A stretch of 64,000 nt of DNA from Phycisphaerales bacterium (lineage in GTDB: Bacteria; Planctomycetota; Phycisphaerae; Phycisphaerales; UBA1924): contig JAJDDG010000142.1 of the NCBI GenBank assembly GCA_029260435.1, positions 43,148 through 107,147 of the forward strand. Reading direction: 5' to 3'. The notes beneath the pieces were generated by a model. That model was not told the origin of the DNA, did not search any database, and was given only the letters and a program-made list of their open reading frames with translations. Shown piece after piece: positions 1-6,876 of this stretch; the stretch's first letter is position 1, and each line of letters begins with the position of its first letter. A program made the position numbers and the translations under genes.

Positions 1-38
1 CAGAAATCAGTAGATGCTACAGAATGGGTGAGGATGCT

Positions 39-725
39 CTAGCGGCGGCGGCGGCGGCGGGTGGCGAGGAGGGCCGAGAATCCGAGAAGGGAGATGCTTG
101 CAGGCGTTGGGATGTCATGGTGTCGGAAGGTGATTGTCGCCATGTCATTGACGAACTTGGAGTCGGGGATTTTGAAAGCGAGCCAGAAATCTGCGACGTC
201 ACCTGGTGCCAGACCGGGAGGGCCCTCGAACCATATTTCTGTGGGCATGCTCGGTAGGTTTTGGGAGACATTCGGGAAGCGTCCGAGGAGTTCGTTTGGG
301 GGGAAGGCGCTGGTGAGCCCCTTGAACGCCAGTCCTGGGTATTCCTGGTAGTTCGCGCCGAGTCCCATGCCTATTTCGAAGTGCATACTCGGTACATGTT
401 GATTCGTGTTGTTCGTGACATCGATATCGGTGGCGACCATTTCCTCACCGGATGATCCGGCACTCCGTGTGATCTTGATCTCAAACTCCATCCAGAGCCC
501 GTCGTTATCGAAAAATGTCAATATCTGCGTCATTCCCATCCCGGCAAGTCCCTGATGGAAATTGGCGTCAAAGAATGAGTCTGTTGCGGGGTCGAAATTG
601 GGATCACCGGTCACGCTGAGGATTTCCATATCGATGACAGCGGCATCGACGGGTAGCGCACATACAGCCACGGCCCCGAGGGCCGCGCATACGAACATGC
701 TCGGTTTACGAAGACTTGTATTCAT
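39..725 (-). CDS. PEP-CTERM-like secreted protein
   Basis: A 228-residue exported protein of unknown function. The start at 725 is preceded by AAAGGGAAA and begins a clear signal peptide ending near VDA-A. The mature part has no motif I recognise. The C-terminus has the sorting-tail layout: IPTP, a hydrophobic stretch, then six arginines, a PEP-CTERM variant with Thr in place of Glu. In this family an exosortase removes the tail and the protein goes to the envelope or outside; that is inferred here, since no exosortase gene is in the window. The Arg tract is coded by a near-perfect GCG/CGG triplet repeat at 42-61. It lies downstream of a similar exported protein and a LuxR-type regulator on the same strand. 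Confidence 0.75.
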   Translation of the reverse strand: MNTSLRKPSMFVCAALGAVAVCALPVDAAVIDMEILSVTGDPNFDPATDSFFDANFHQGLAGMGMTQILTFFDNDGLWMEFEIKITRSAGSSGEEMVATDIDVTNNTNQHVPSMHFEIGMGLGANYQEYPGLAFKGLTSAFPPNELLGRFPNVSQNLPSMPTEIWFEGPPGLAPGDVADFWLAFKIPDSKFVNDMATITFRHHDIPTPASISLLGFSALLATRRRRRR

Positions 726-873
726 CGTGTTTCCCTTTTTCCTATGTTTCCCGTTGTTTACTATCGGCTCCATCGCCGAACCACACATTCAACTCGGAAC
801 CACTTCAATGCCCAGTATTGTCAAGTGACGTTCCGACCTAAGACGCATGCTAGATGAGGGGAAGTGAAGAATG

Positions 874-905
874 CGCTTACATATCGGGGTGTCACCCGAG
901 CGGGT
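874..905 (-). repeat. hairpin element copy A (paired with 1812-1843)
   Basis: This 32-bp element matches 1812-1843 at 25 of 32 positions, and all seven differences are transitions. It contains a short stem (894-897 with 902-905) around a GAGC loop on the + strand. In the two copies the outer pair changes A-T to G-C and the inner pair C-G to T-A, so pairing is kept. It lies about 150 bp upstream of the exported-protein gene that starts at 725. It could be a regulator binding site or a leader RNA structure. Confidence 0.6.
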
Positions 906-974
906 GATGCAGTCGGACGGGTTTGCATTGCGCGCGTATTCGTCATTCGGTCTCGAACTATTTGCGCAGCACAG

Positions 975-1010
975 CACAAACACGGCCCGCCCCGGGAATG
1001 GGACGGGCCG
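975..1010 (-). terminator. probable terminator after 1041-1706
   Basis: CGGCCCG at 983-989 pairs with CGGGCCG at 1004-1010. On the minus strand the hairpin is followed by an interrupted T-rich run (TGTTTGTG). It sits just downstream of the PEP-CTERM-like gene. The weak T run keeps confidence moderate. Confidence 0.45.
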
Positions 1011-1040
1011 ACGAGTTGTTTCGGAGTTGTTTATGCGGTG

Positions 1041-1706
1041 TCAGCGTCGGCGACGGGTTACGCACAGGGCACCCATCGCGAGGAGAGGGAGTGCGCCGGG
1101 AGTGGGGATCCATTCGCCGTGGAAATCGAAGATGACGGGTTCGGTGCCGTCGTTTGTGACGGTGAGCCAGAATCCCGTGATATCGATGTACTCAAAGTGG
1201 TCGTGGAAGGAAATCCACTGGTCGAAGGTGACCGGTTCCCAGAACGAGAATTGTGCCTGGAAGTCGTACCACTCCTGGGTGATGGCGGTGTGCCACCATG
1301 CCATCTCGTATGGAAGGGTCGGGTCCGCGGGGATCGCGCTGGGTGTGTTGACATCGGTGAATACATGGATGTCGTTAATGGGATCAACCGGGTCCAGCAG
1401 CCAGATATCCGAGGTGAAGGGGACGGAGCTCTGCACGCTTGCGTGGCTCCATTCGGCTTCCAGCAGATGCATAGAGCCCATGACGTCGATGGTGGTATGG
1501 ATGGTGCCGGGGGTCTGGAAGTGGAAACTCTCCCAGTCCCAGAGCGCGGTATAGGTGAGATTGATCTCGTGGAATGAATACGACTCTCCGGGTTGCAGCG
1601 TGATGCCGGTATCCCAGAATGTGACCGCGTTAGCATTGCTTGCGCTGAGCGCGAGCACGGCGGCACCTGCCGCTGCCAGTAATGCTGTTTTCGAACGCAT
1701 TTTCAT
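1041..1706 (-). CDS. PEP-CTERM-like secreted protein, Trp/Phe-rich
   Basis: A 221-residue exported protein of unknown function. The start at 1706 follows a strong AGGAGGAGG site at about 1710-1718; an ATG two codons later is the alternative. The signal peptide runs to about residue 27 (SNANA). The mature region is unusually rich in Trp, Phe and His, with no catalytic motif I can name. The C-terminus is IPTPGALPLLAMGAL followed by VTRRRR, the same sorting-tail layout as the gene ending at 39. Copy B of the hairpin element and a LuxR-type regulator lie immediately upstream, which suggests shared control. Confidence 0.75.
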   Translation of the reverse strand: MKMRSKTALLAAAGAAVLALSASNANAVTFWDTGITLQPGESYSFHEINLTYTALWDWESFHFQTPGTIHTTIDVMGSMHLLEAEWSHASVQSSVPFTSDIWLLDPVDPINDIHVFTDVNTPSAIPADPTLPYEMAWWHTAITQEWYDFQAQFSFWEPVTFDQWISFHDHFEYIDITGFWLTVTNDGTEPVIFDFHGEWIPTPGALPLLAMGALCVTRRRR

Positions 1707-1811
1707 AGCCTCCTCCTCGTTGAGATGATGCCGACTGCTGGGCACTCGGCGATGGTGCCGGGCGCTCTTTGGCATCACGAAGGCCACCCTAGTTGTGGGG
1801 AGGGAGAAAAT

Positions 1812-1843
1812 CGCTCACATGTCGAGGTGTCGCCTGAGCAGGC
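1812..1843 (-). repeat. hairpin element copy B (paired with 874-905)
   Basis: The second copy of the 32-bp element. Its stem is 1832-1835 with 1840-1843 around the same GAGC loop (+ strand sense). The first base of the LuxR-type gene's stop codon (1843) falls inside the stem. It lies about 105 bp upstream of the start at 1706. Position upstream of two similar exported-protein genes and the compensatory changes in the stem argue for function rather than chance. Confidence 0.6.
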
Positions 1844-2202
1844 TAGTTCAGAGGGAGGACATCACACTTGCCGTCGCGGGCGGCCTGTGGGCAGGCGTGG
1901 CAGCAGGCTGCGAATATGTGTAGCAGCAGTTCGCAGCGGTCGTGCACCCCGAGTTTGGTGTACAGGCGGCGGAAGTGCGAGTGGACGGTGTGCACAGATA
2001 TTCCCAGCGACGTGGCGATCATTGTTTCGCTTTCGGCGTTGAAAAGATGCTGCACCATCTCAAGCTCGCGTGTGGAGAGTTTCAGATGTTCGGAAATACA
2101 GTTCCACTGCTCCTCAGATAAAAGGCAGCGTACAGGGCGGGATGGCGTTGGAGGCTCGAAAGCGCAGCCAGAACAGGTGTGAATCGAGGTGTTTGTGGAC
2201 AT
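1843..2202 (-). CDS. small LuxR-family HTH regulator, Cys-rich
   Basis: A 119-residue DNA-binding protein with a LuxR/GerE-type helix-turn-helix at about residues 40-95; the recognition helix region contains SVHTVHSHFRRLYTKL. There is no receiver or ligand-binding domain. Instead the ends carry cysteines: C10xxC13 in the N-terminus and CC100-101, C104 and C113 in the tail, nine Cys in all. That pattern could bind metal or sense redox state, which is inference. The gene lies directly upstream of the two PEP-CTERM-like genes on the same strand, so they are its most likely targets. The start at 2202 is ATG. Confidence 0.75.
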   Translation of the reverse strand: MSTNTSIHTCSGCAFEPPTPSRPVRCLLSEEQWNCISEHLKLSTRELEMVQHLFNAESETMIATSLGISVHTVHSHFRRLYTKLGVHDRCELLLHIFAACCHACPQAARDGKCDVLPLN

Positions 2203-2334
2203 GCTTGTCGCTTTCGTTAGAAGCGGTGGTGGAGGTAGCTGTCACAAATGGATTGCTTGCTGATTCGTTGCATGTCAAAGCAGGAGGAGGGCGAGACTTA
2301 TTCCTTTCATCTGGATGTGTTGACGAAAATACAT

Positions 2335-2360
2335 GAAAAAACCCGCTGGGAAGCGGGTTT
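2335..2360 (-). terminator. terminator of rpmI-rplT
   Basis: An inverted repeat pairs 2339-2347 with 2352-2360 around a GGGA loop (+ strand). On the minus strand it is followed by a run of six T. It sits 29 bp beyond the rplT stop and is a classic intrinsic terminator. Confidence 0.85.
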
Positions 2361-2388
2361 GGAAGGTCGTTTGATTGAGTTCGTTTAC

Positions 2389-2763
2389 TCAGCCGTTCGC
2401 TTTCTGGGCGGTCGAGTTCTTGACCGCCTGCTCGACGAGCTGGTCGAATGTTTTGGGGTCGTGGATCGCGATCTCGGAGAGCATCTTGCGGTTGATCAGG
2501 ATGCCCGAGAGCTTCAGGCCGTTCATGAAGAGGGAGTAGCGCGAGCCGCGCATGCGGCAGGCGGCGGTGATGCGTGTGATCCAGAGGCGGCGCATGTCAC
2601 GCTTGCGGGCGCGGCGGTCGCGCCAGGCGTATGCGCCTGCGCGGGTGAGGGCGACCTTCGCCTGCTGGTAGTGGCGGGACTTGGTGCCGAAGTAGCCGCG
2701 GGCTTCGCGGAGGACTCTCTTGTGCTGGCGTTTTCTGGCTGCGCCTTTGCGTACACGGGGCAT
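2389..2763 (-). CDS. rplT: 50S ribosomal protein L20
   Basis: L20 binds 23S rRNA early in large-subunit assembly and in many bacteria represses its own operon. The 124-residue product starts MPRVRKGAARKRQHKR and contains the conserved stretches ARGYFGTKSRHYQQAK and WITRITAACRMRGSRYS, full family length. The start at 2763 has AGGAG seven bases upstream. It follows rpmI on the same strand with a gap of about 100 bp, the usual order, and is followed by a strong terminator. Confidence 0.97.
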   Translation of the reverse strand: MPRVRKGAARKRQHKRVLREARGYFGTKSRHYQQAKVALTRAGAYAWRDRRARKRDMRRLWITRITAACRMRGSRYSLFMNGLKLSGILINRKMLSEIAIHDPKTFDQLVEQAVKNSTAQKANG

Positions 2764-2867
2764 GGTTCAACTCCTAGGCAAGTGCCTGACGGGGAGACAC
2801 TTCGTGTCTGCTTGTGGCCCGGTTCGGCGGTGTGTTGATTCGGTTCGTGGGATCCTAGATCGTGTGA

Positions 2868-3182
2868 TCAGGAAACGGCCTGCTTGGCGGCTTCTCGCAT
2901 CTGACGCTTTGCCTCGGGTGAGGGGGAGCGGCGGATGGCGGTGCGGGGCTGCTCTCTGCCCCGGAGGCGGCGGAAGAGCAGCTTGCTCATGCGGCGTGTG
3001 TCCGCGGATGACATGTAGTCGCCCTTGCGGAGACGGCGGAGGCGCGTCGCGGACTTGCTGGAGCGCAGGTGCTTGAAGCCAGCGGAGGCGTGTGTGACCT
3101 TGCCGGTTTTGGAGATACGGATGCGCTTGAGCAGGCCCTTGTGGGGCTTGGTCTTGCGGGGTTTACCTACTTTGTTGGGCAT
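2868..3182 (-). CDS. rpmI: 50S ribosomal protein L35, C-terminally extended
   Basis: The start at 3182 gives MPNKVGKPRKTKPHKG, the typical L35 N-terminus, with CAGGAG upstream. The usual L35 of about 65 residues is recognisable to around residue 65; the product is 104 residues, because about 40 residues rich in Arg, Lys, Ser and Glu follow. The extension could be a lineage-specific rRNA-binding tail. infC, which normally precedes rpmI, is absent: the next gene upstream on this strand is an unrelated PilZ protein. Confidence 0.9.
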   Translation of the reverse strand: MPNKVGKPRKTKPHKGLLKRIRISKTGKVTHASAGFKHLRSSKSATRLRRLRKGDYMSSADTRRMSKLLFRRLRGREQPRTAIRRSPSPEAKRQMREAAKQAVS

Positions 3183-3314
3183 GACCCTGGACTCCTGGCT
3201 GCCAGTTGTGTCCCTGATTGGCCGAACGACGGCGTCAGGGCGGCGGCGCGAGCCGGGCAGTGTAGCGACCCCCTCAGCGGTGATCAATATGGGCAGAGGG
3301 GGAGAGCGGCGTGC

Positions 3315-4457
3315 TCAGGCGGCGGCTTTTCGGCACATGACGGCGAGGTGGCGGAGCTGGGAGTGGGATTCGGCGACGGAGCAGGAGGCGTCGAGCTGCT
3401 GGAGAGCTGTCTGGGCGAGTTCGGAGAGCTTTTCGAAGCCGAAGCTGGTGCCGGTGCCTTTGATGCGGAGGCAGCTCGTGCGGACGGTGTCGATGTCGTC
3501 GTCGGCGATGCATTTGTCGAGTGTGATGGCGAGATCCTGGACCTCCTTGACGTAGCTTGCGAGGAGTGGGGCGAGGGAGGCGTCATGAGAGAGGGAGCTT
3601 TTGAATTCTTCGGATTTGGTGAGTCCGGAGGTGCGTTCGAATGAGGAGGCGAGCATTGTCTGCAGGGATAGTGGAGAGAACGGCTTGCGGAGAACGTCGG
3701 TGACGTTTGAGTTTGCGCCCGCGGCGGCGGCGAGGCGGTCGTCTGCGGTGAGGAAGAAGAGTTCGCCGAGGAAGTCGGCTTCGCGGATCGCGGCGGCTGA
3801 GTCGGCGGGGTTGGTATCGGGGGCGTCGGCATCGATCAGGACGACGTCGTACATCCCCTTCTTGAATTCATCGATCGCCAGACCTGCGCGTTCGAAGGCT
3901 TTGAACTTGACATCGGTGCCTTTGACGTAGTGTTCGAAGAGTGAGATATCTGATTGAGAGGGGGAGATGTAGAGTACCCAGCCGTTGAGCCCTTCGGGCT
4001 TCTGGTTGTCTTGTGTGAAGATCCCGTCGGTGTCCTCTTCCTGGAGGAAGAAGAGGGGGTTGATCTTTATAGCAAAGTTGACACCGACCTCGTGGATTTT
4101 TGCGCGGAGGTGGCGGCAGTGTGTGGCTCGTCCCTCGATGACTTCCTCTTCGCCGTCGTTGCGGACGAGGGTGACTTTGAGCGGGGAGTTGGGGTGTACA
4201 AAGACATTCGTGATGAGGCTGATGCCCCACGCCGAGATGTTGCGTGTGCAGCACCTGATCGCGGAGTTGCCACCGCCGATATGCTCGATAGCGAGGGTGG
4301 CGTCGCACATACGGCGGCGGCCTCGGACATGCTTGCGGCGTTCGGCGTGTGGCGGGACGGCGGTTTCGCGCTCGCAGCTATCCAACAGCGCGGTGAGCTG
4401 TGGCTTTGAGAGGCAGGGGGCTAGCTTGCCATCGAGATGTTCGTGCGCAGCACTCAT
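3315..4457 (-). CDS. PilZ protein with pseudo-receiver and pseudo-Hpt domains
   Basis: A 380-residue cytoplasmic protein with three domains. A PilZ domain (about 37-140) keeps both c-di-GMP motifs, RKHVR near 41-45 and NISAWG at 73-78. A receiver-like domain (about 159-272) keeps Asp209, Thr237 and Lys258 but has YISPS where the metal-binding acidic pair should be. An Hpt-like domain (about 285-375) reads LRIKG at 330-334 where the phosphorylated His-x-Leu-Lys-Gly belongs, so the histidine is Leu330. It probably senses c-di-GMP and acts through protein contacts rather than phosphotransfer. No kinase or diguanylate cyclase is adjacent. Confidence 0.75.
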   Translation of the reverse strand: MSAAHEHLDGKLAPCLSKPQLTALLDSCERETAVPPHAERRKHVRGRRRMCDATLAIEHIGGGNSAIRCCTRNISAWGISLITNVFVHPNSPLKVTLVRNDGEEEVIEGRATHCRHLRAKIHEVGVNFAIKINPLFFLQEEDTDGIFTQDNQKPEGLNGWVLYISPSQSDISLFEHYVKGTDVKFKAFERAGLAIDEFKKGMYDVVLIDADAPDTNPADSAAAIREADFLGELFFLTADDRLAAAAGANSNVTDVLRKPFSPLSLQTMLASSFERTSGLTKSEEFKSSLSHDASLAPLLASYVKEVQDLAITLDKCIADDDIDTVRTSCLRIKGTGTSFGFEKLSELAQTALQQLDASCSVAESHSQLRHLAVMCRKAAA

Positions 4458-4691
4458 TTCGACTTTCTCTAACGTCTTGGTCGGAGGGGCTAGACGGCGG
4501 GGTTCGGCCTTGCCCTATGTATCGTTTGAAGAGTCGGCGGTGCTTAGCGGTGTGCGTCATGTGGGCGACTTCCCTGTAATTGGCGGGGCATTTGGTGTCG
4601 GGGACGAACCGATAACACCCGAGTGCGAGCGCGTGCATGGCCCAAACAGGGCAACCCAGAACTATGTGGTTAGGAAATCTTTGTTCGCGGC

Positions 4692-5936
4692 TCAGGGGCC
4701 TACGAAGACGTCGTCCATTGAATTGGACGGCACGGCGGCGCCGATCCCGGAGACATTGGCGGAGGTCTTGAGGCGACGTTCGAGGGAAGCGGGGAGCCAG
4801 ATGTTGTCGGTCGAGCCCGGGAGGTAGGGGGTTGTGAGCCAGAGGACCGAACCGTCATTGAGCAGGACGTGCTGTCCGCGGCCGGCGTGGTTTGGTGATG
4901 GGGCGTTGGGGGAGACGTGTTCACCGGCGAGGAGACGGCGGATGACGGGTGATCGGTCGGCGAGGACGACGTGGGTTCGGGCGGAGTTGTAGCGGGGGTT
5001 CGGGGTGGTATAGAGCTGGAGCGAGAAGGAGACCTCGGGGTGGTTGCGCCAGTCCTTTGCCTGCTCGTCGATGATCTGGATGGGGGCGAAGGGGTTGGAG
5101 GGGCAGGAGAGATCCTGGAGGGTTGCGTAGCGGTCGCGGGCGAGGCGGTAGAGGTTTGCGGAGTGGGAGGTTTCGGGGTCGCCGACGTTCCACCATTTGT
5201 CGGAGCGGGAAGCGGTCTGGGGCATGGTGCCGTCGTGGTCTTTGGCGAAAGCGGAGAAGGCGAAGCCTGCCTGCGCCATGTTCATGCGTGTTGCGGTTTT
5301 GTTGATGTCGAAACGTGACTGGACGAGGACGGGCCAGAGGATTGCGGTGCCGATGAGAAGCATCGCGGCGACGGCGACGAGGTCGCGGATGGAGAAGCCA
5401 GAGGATGGCGGGGCGGATGTCGCGGTGACGGGGTCCAGCCTGAAGCGGGTCGAGTTGGAATCAATGTCCGACTGGATGGTGCCGAGCGTGCGTTCGATGA
5501 GGGAGCCGCGCTGCTGTGTGGTGGCACGGGGCGCGGCGGAGAGGAGCGAGGTGAGCGCGGCGGCGCTGGATTGGTGGTGGTCGGTGTCGGTGGCGGACCA
5601 GTCTGCATCGACGATGGCATCGATCGCTGCGGCGCTCTGCTCGCAGAGGGCGGGGGCAGCGGGGTCTTGCGCTGGTTCGATGCGGGCGGCGGAGGACTCG
5701 CGGTCGCGGAGGACACGGGCCATGGTGATATTGACGAGGAGTTCGCGGCGTGCGGGGTCTTCGGCGGGCTCGGGCAGGTGGTTCAGGAGGTTGAGCAAGC
5801 TGACGACTTGAGAGGATTGGCCGGGCGGGGAACGCCTCGGATTGGGGCTGAACCCCGCCTCGACCAATTCGTCCAGCGTCGTTGCGTCGCTGGACGAGAG
5901 AAACACTGGAGAGAGAGAGTGTGATTCGTCAATCAT
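4692..5936 (-). CDS. sigma-linked membrane protein with pseudopilin-like exterior
   Basis: A 414-residue protein with a cytoplasmic Ser/Ala-rich half, one membrane span (about 185-207) and a C-terminal exterior domain. The exterior part resembles planctomycete pseudopilin-like proteins: NMAQAGFAFSAFAKDHDG just after the membrane, and an H-x10-DG segment (His350 to Asp361) close to the H-X9-DG signature of that group. It lies 56 bp downstream of an ECF sigma gene on the same strand, the usual place for an anti-sigma factor. No zinc-binding anti-sigma motif is visible. An anti-sigma or envelope-sensor role is inference from context. Confidence 0.6.
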   Translation of the reverse strand: MIDESHSLSPVFLSSSDATTLDELVEAGFSPNPRRSPPGQSSQVVSLLNLLNHLPEPAEDPARRELLVNITMARVLRDRESSAARIEPAQDPAAPALCEQSAAAIDAIVDADWSATDTDHHQSSAAALTSLLSAAPRATTQQRGSLIERTLGTIQSDIDSNSTRFRLDPVTATSAPPSSGFSIRDLVAVAAMLLIGTAILWPVLVQSRFDINKTATRMNMAQAGFAFSAFAKDHDGTMPQTASRSDKWWNVGDPETSHSANLYRLARDRYATLQDLSCPSNPFAPIQIIDEQAKDWRNHPEVSFSLQLYTTPNPRYNSARTHVVLADRSPVIRRLLAGEHVSPNAPSPNHAGRGQHVLLNDGSVLWLTTPYLPGSTDNIWLPASLERRLKTSANVSGIGAAVPSNSMDDVFVGP

Positions 5937-5992
5937 GGTTCGATGGTGGTACGGGTGGGGTGGGGGGCGTGTTCGCGCGGTTGTTGAATAAA

Positions 5993-6595
5993 TCAGTCGT
6001 TTGCTGCTTCGCGTTTATCGGCGGCAATCTGGGTTGCCTGCCAGGCCTTGGCGAAGGCGGCGACTGCGGCGTGGAGGCGTGATTTGACGGTGCCGATGGG
6101 GATCTCGAAGGCATCCGCGATCTGGGCGTAGGTCATGCGTTGGAAGTAGGCGAGGAGGAGGATCTCGCGGAGGCGCGGCGGGAGCGTGTCGATCGCGGCT
6201 TGGACCTGAACGGAGAGGTCTGCGGTGTCGAGGGGTGCGGAGACATCGGGGATATTGATCTGCAGGAGGTCCACCATTTCAGCGCCGGAGTCTGCGCCGA
6301 GCGGGGTATTCAGGGAGACGGCGCGGCGGCGTTTGAGCTTTCGGAGGGCGTCTCGTCCTTTGTTCGCGGCGATGGTGAAGAGCCACGGCTTGAATGTGCG
6401 GGATGTATCAAAGGATTCGATGGATTGATGGACCTGGAGGAACGTGTCCTGGAAGACATCTTCGGCGGTGTGGCGTGAGCCGGTGAGGCGGACGAGGAAT
6501 CCCAAGAGCGGGTCGTGATAGCGCTCGATGAGGAGACGGAACGCAGCGGTGTCGTGCGCAAGGTAGTCCTCGACGAGTTCGGCATCGGTACGCAT
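5993..6595 (-). CDS. ECF RNA polymerase sigma factor (RpoE-like)
   Basis: A sigma-70 family factor of the extracytoplasmic type, 200 residues from the ATG at 6595. Region 2 includes the segment HTAEDVFQDTFLQVHQ; region 4 near the C-terminus includes LPPRLREILLLAYF, YAQIADAFEIPIGTVKSRL. A longer version from GTG at 6700 would add a 35-residue Pro-rich leader; the shorter start fits family length better. The next gene downstream encodes a single-span membrane protein, so the two probably form a sigma/membrane-partner pair responding to an envelope signal. Confidence 0.88.
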   Translation of the reverse strand: MRTDAELVEDYLAHDTAAFRLLIERYHDPLLGFLVRLTGSRHTAEDVFQDTFLQVHQSIESFDTSRTFKPWLFTIAANKGRDALRKLKRRRAVSLNTPLGADSGAEMVDLLQINIPDVSAPLDTADLSVQVQAAIDTLPPRLREILLLAYFQRMTYAQIADAFEIPIGTVKSRLHAAVAAFAKAWQATQIAADKREAAND

Positions 6596-6807
6596 ATACG
6601 GATCCTGGGGCACGCTCTCACTCTCTAGGGGGTTCTTGTCCACACGGCATCCTAGGGATGCTGCTGGTTGTTGTACGGGCGCGGGGTTCGGGGTGTTCAC
6701 TGGGGGATTGGAATGGGTCTGGGGCGGTGAGATGTGGGTGTTTATGGGGTGGTTGGGCAGGGTGCGGCATGACGGCTACGATGCCCCCCCACCAAACCCC
6801 CCCACAT

Positions 6808-6826
6808 GGATCCCCCACCGGGATCC
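6808..6826. promoter_or_regulatory. perfect inverted repeat between sigma factor and hpnH
   Basis: GGATCCC at 6808-6814 pairs with GGGATCC at 6820-6826 around a CCACC loop. It lies in the shared upstream region of the divergent ECF sigma gene and hpnH. No T run follows on either strand, so a terminator is unlikely. It may be an operator or a leader hairpin of hpnH. Confidence 0.35.
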
Positions 6827-6876
6827 CCGTTGGCTCTATTTGCGCGAGGGGCATTTTACAGGAGGTGGACGTCAGA

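Larger units (their letters stand above)
726..1040. other. intergenic region with hairpins, no gene seen
   Basis: This 315-bp stretch between the two PEP-CTERM-like genes has no convincing reading frame. It holds the putative terminator of the upstream gene near 983-1010 and the hairpin element at 874-905. A perfect TTGACA lies on the minus strand at 819-824, but no good -10 hexamer follows at 17 bp, so the promoter call is weak. Confidence 0.5.

Noticed and set aside
819..824. TTGACA as promoter of the gene starting at 725
   Set aside because: A perfect -35 but no acceptable -10 at 16-18 bp, so left as a note only.
864..1577. Long + strand open frames opposite the PEP-CTERM-like gene
   Set aside because: They are antisense to a gene with clear signal peptide, ribosome-binding site and sorting tail; their own sequence has no recognisable domain.
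4378..4638. Short minus-strand frame upstream of the PilZ gene
   Set aside because: It overlaps the PilZ gene in another frame, lacks a good ribosome-binding site and resembles no family I know.
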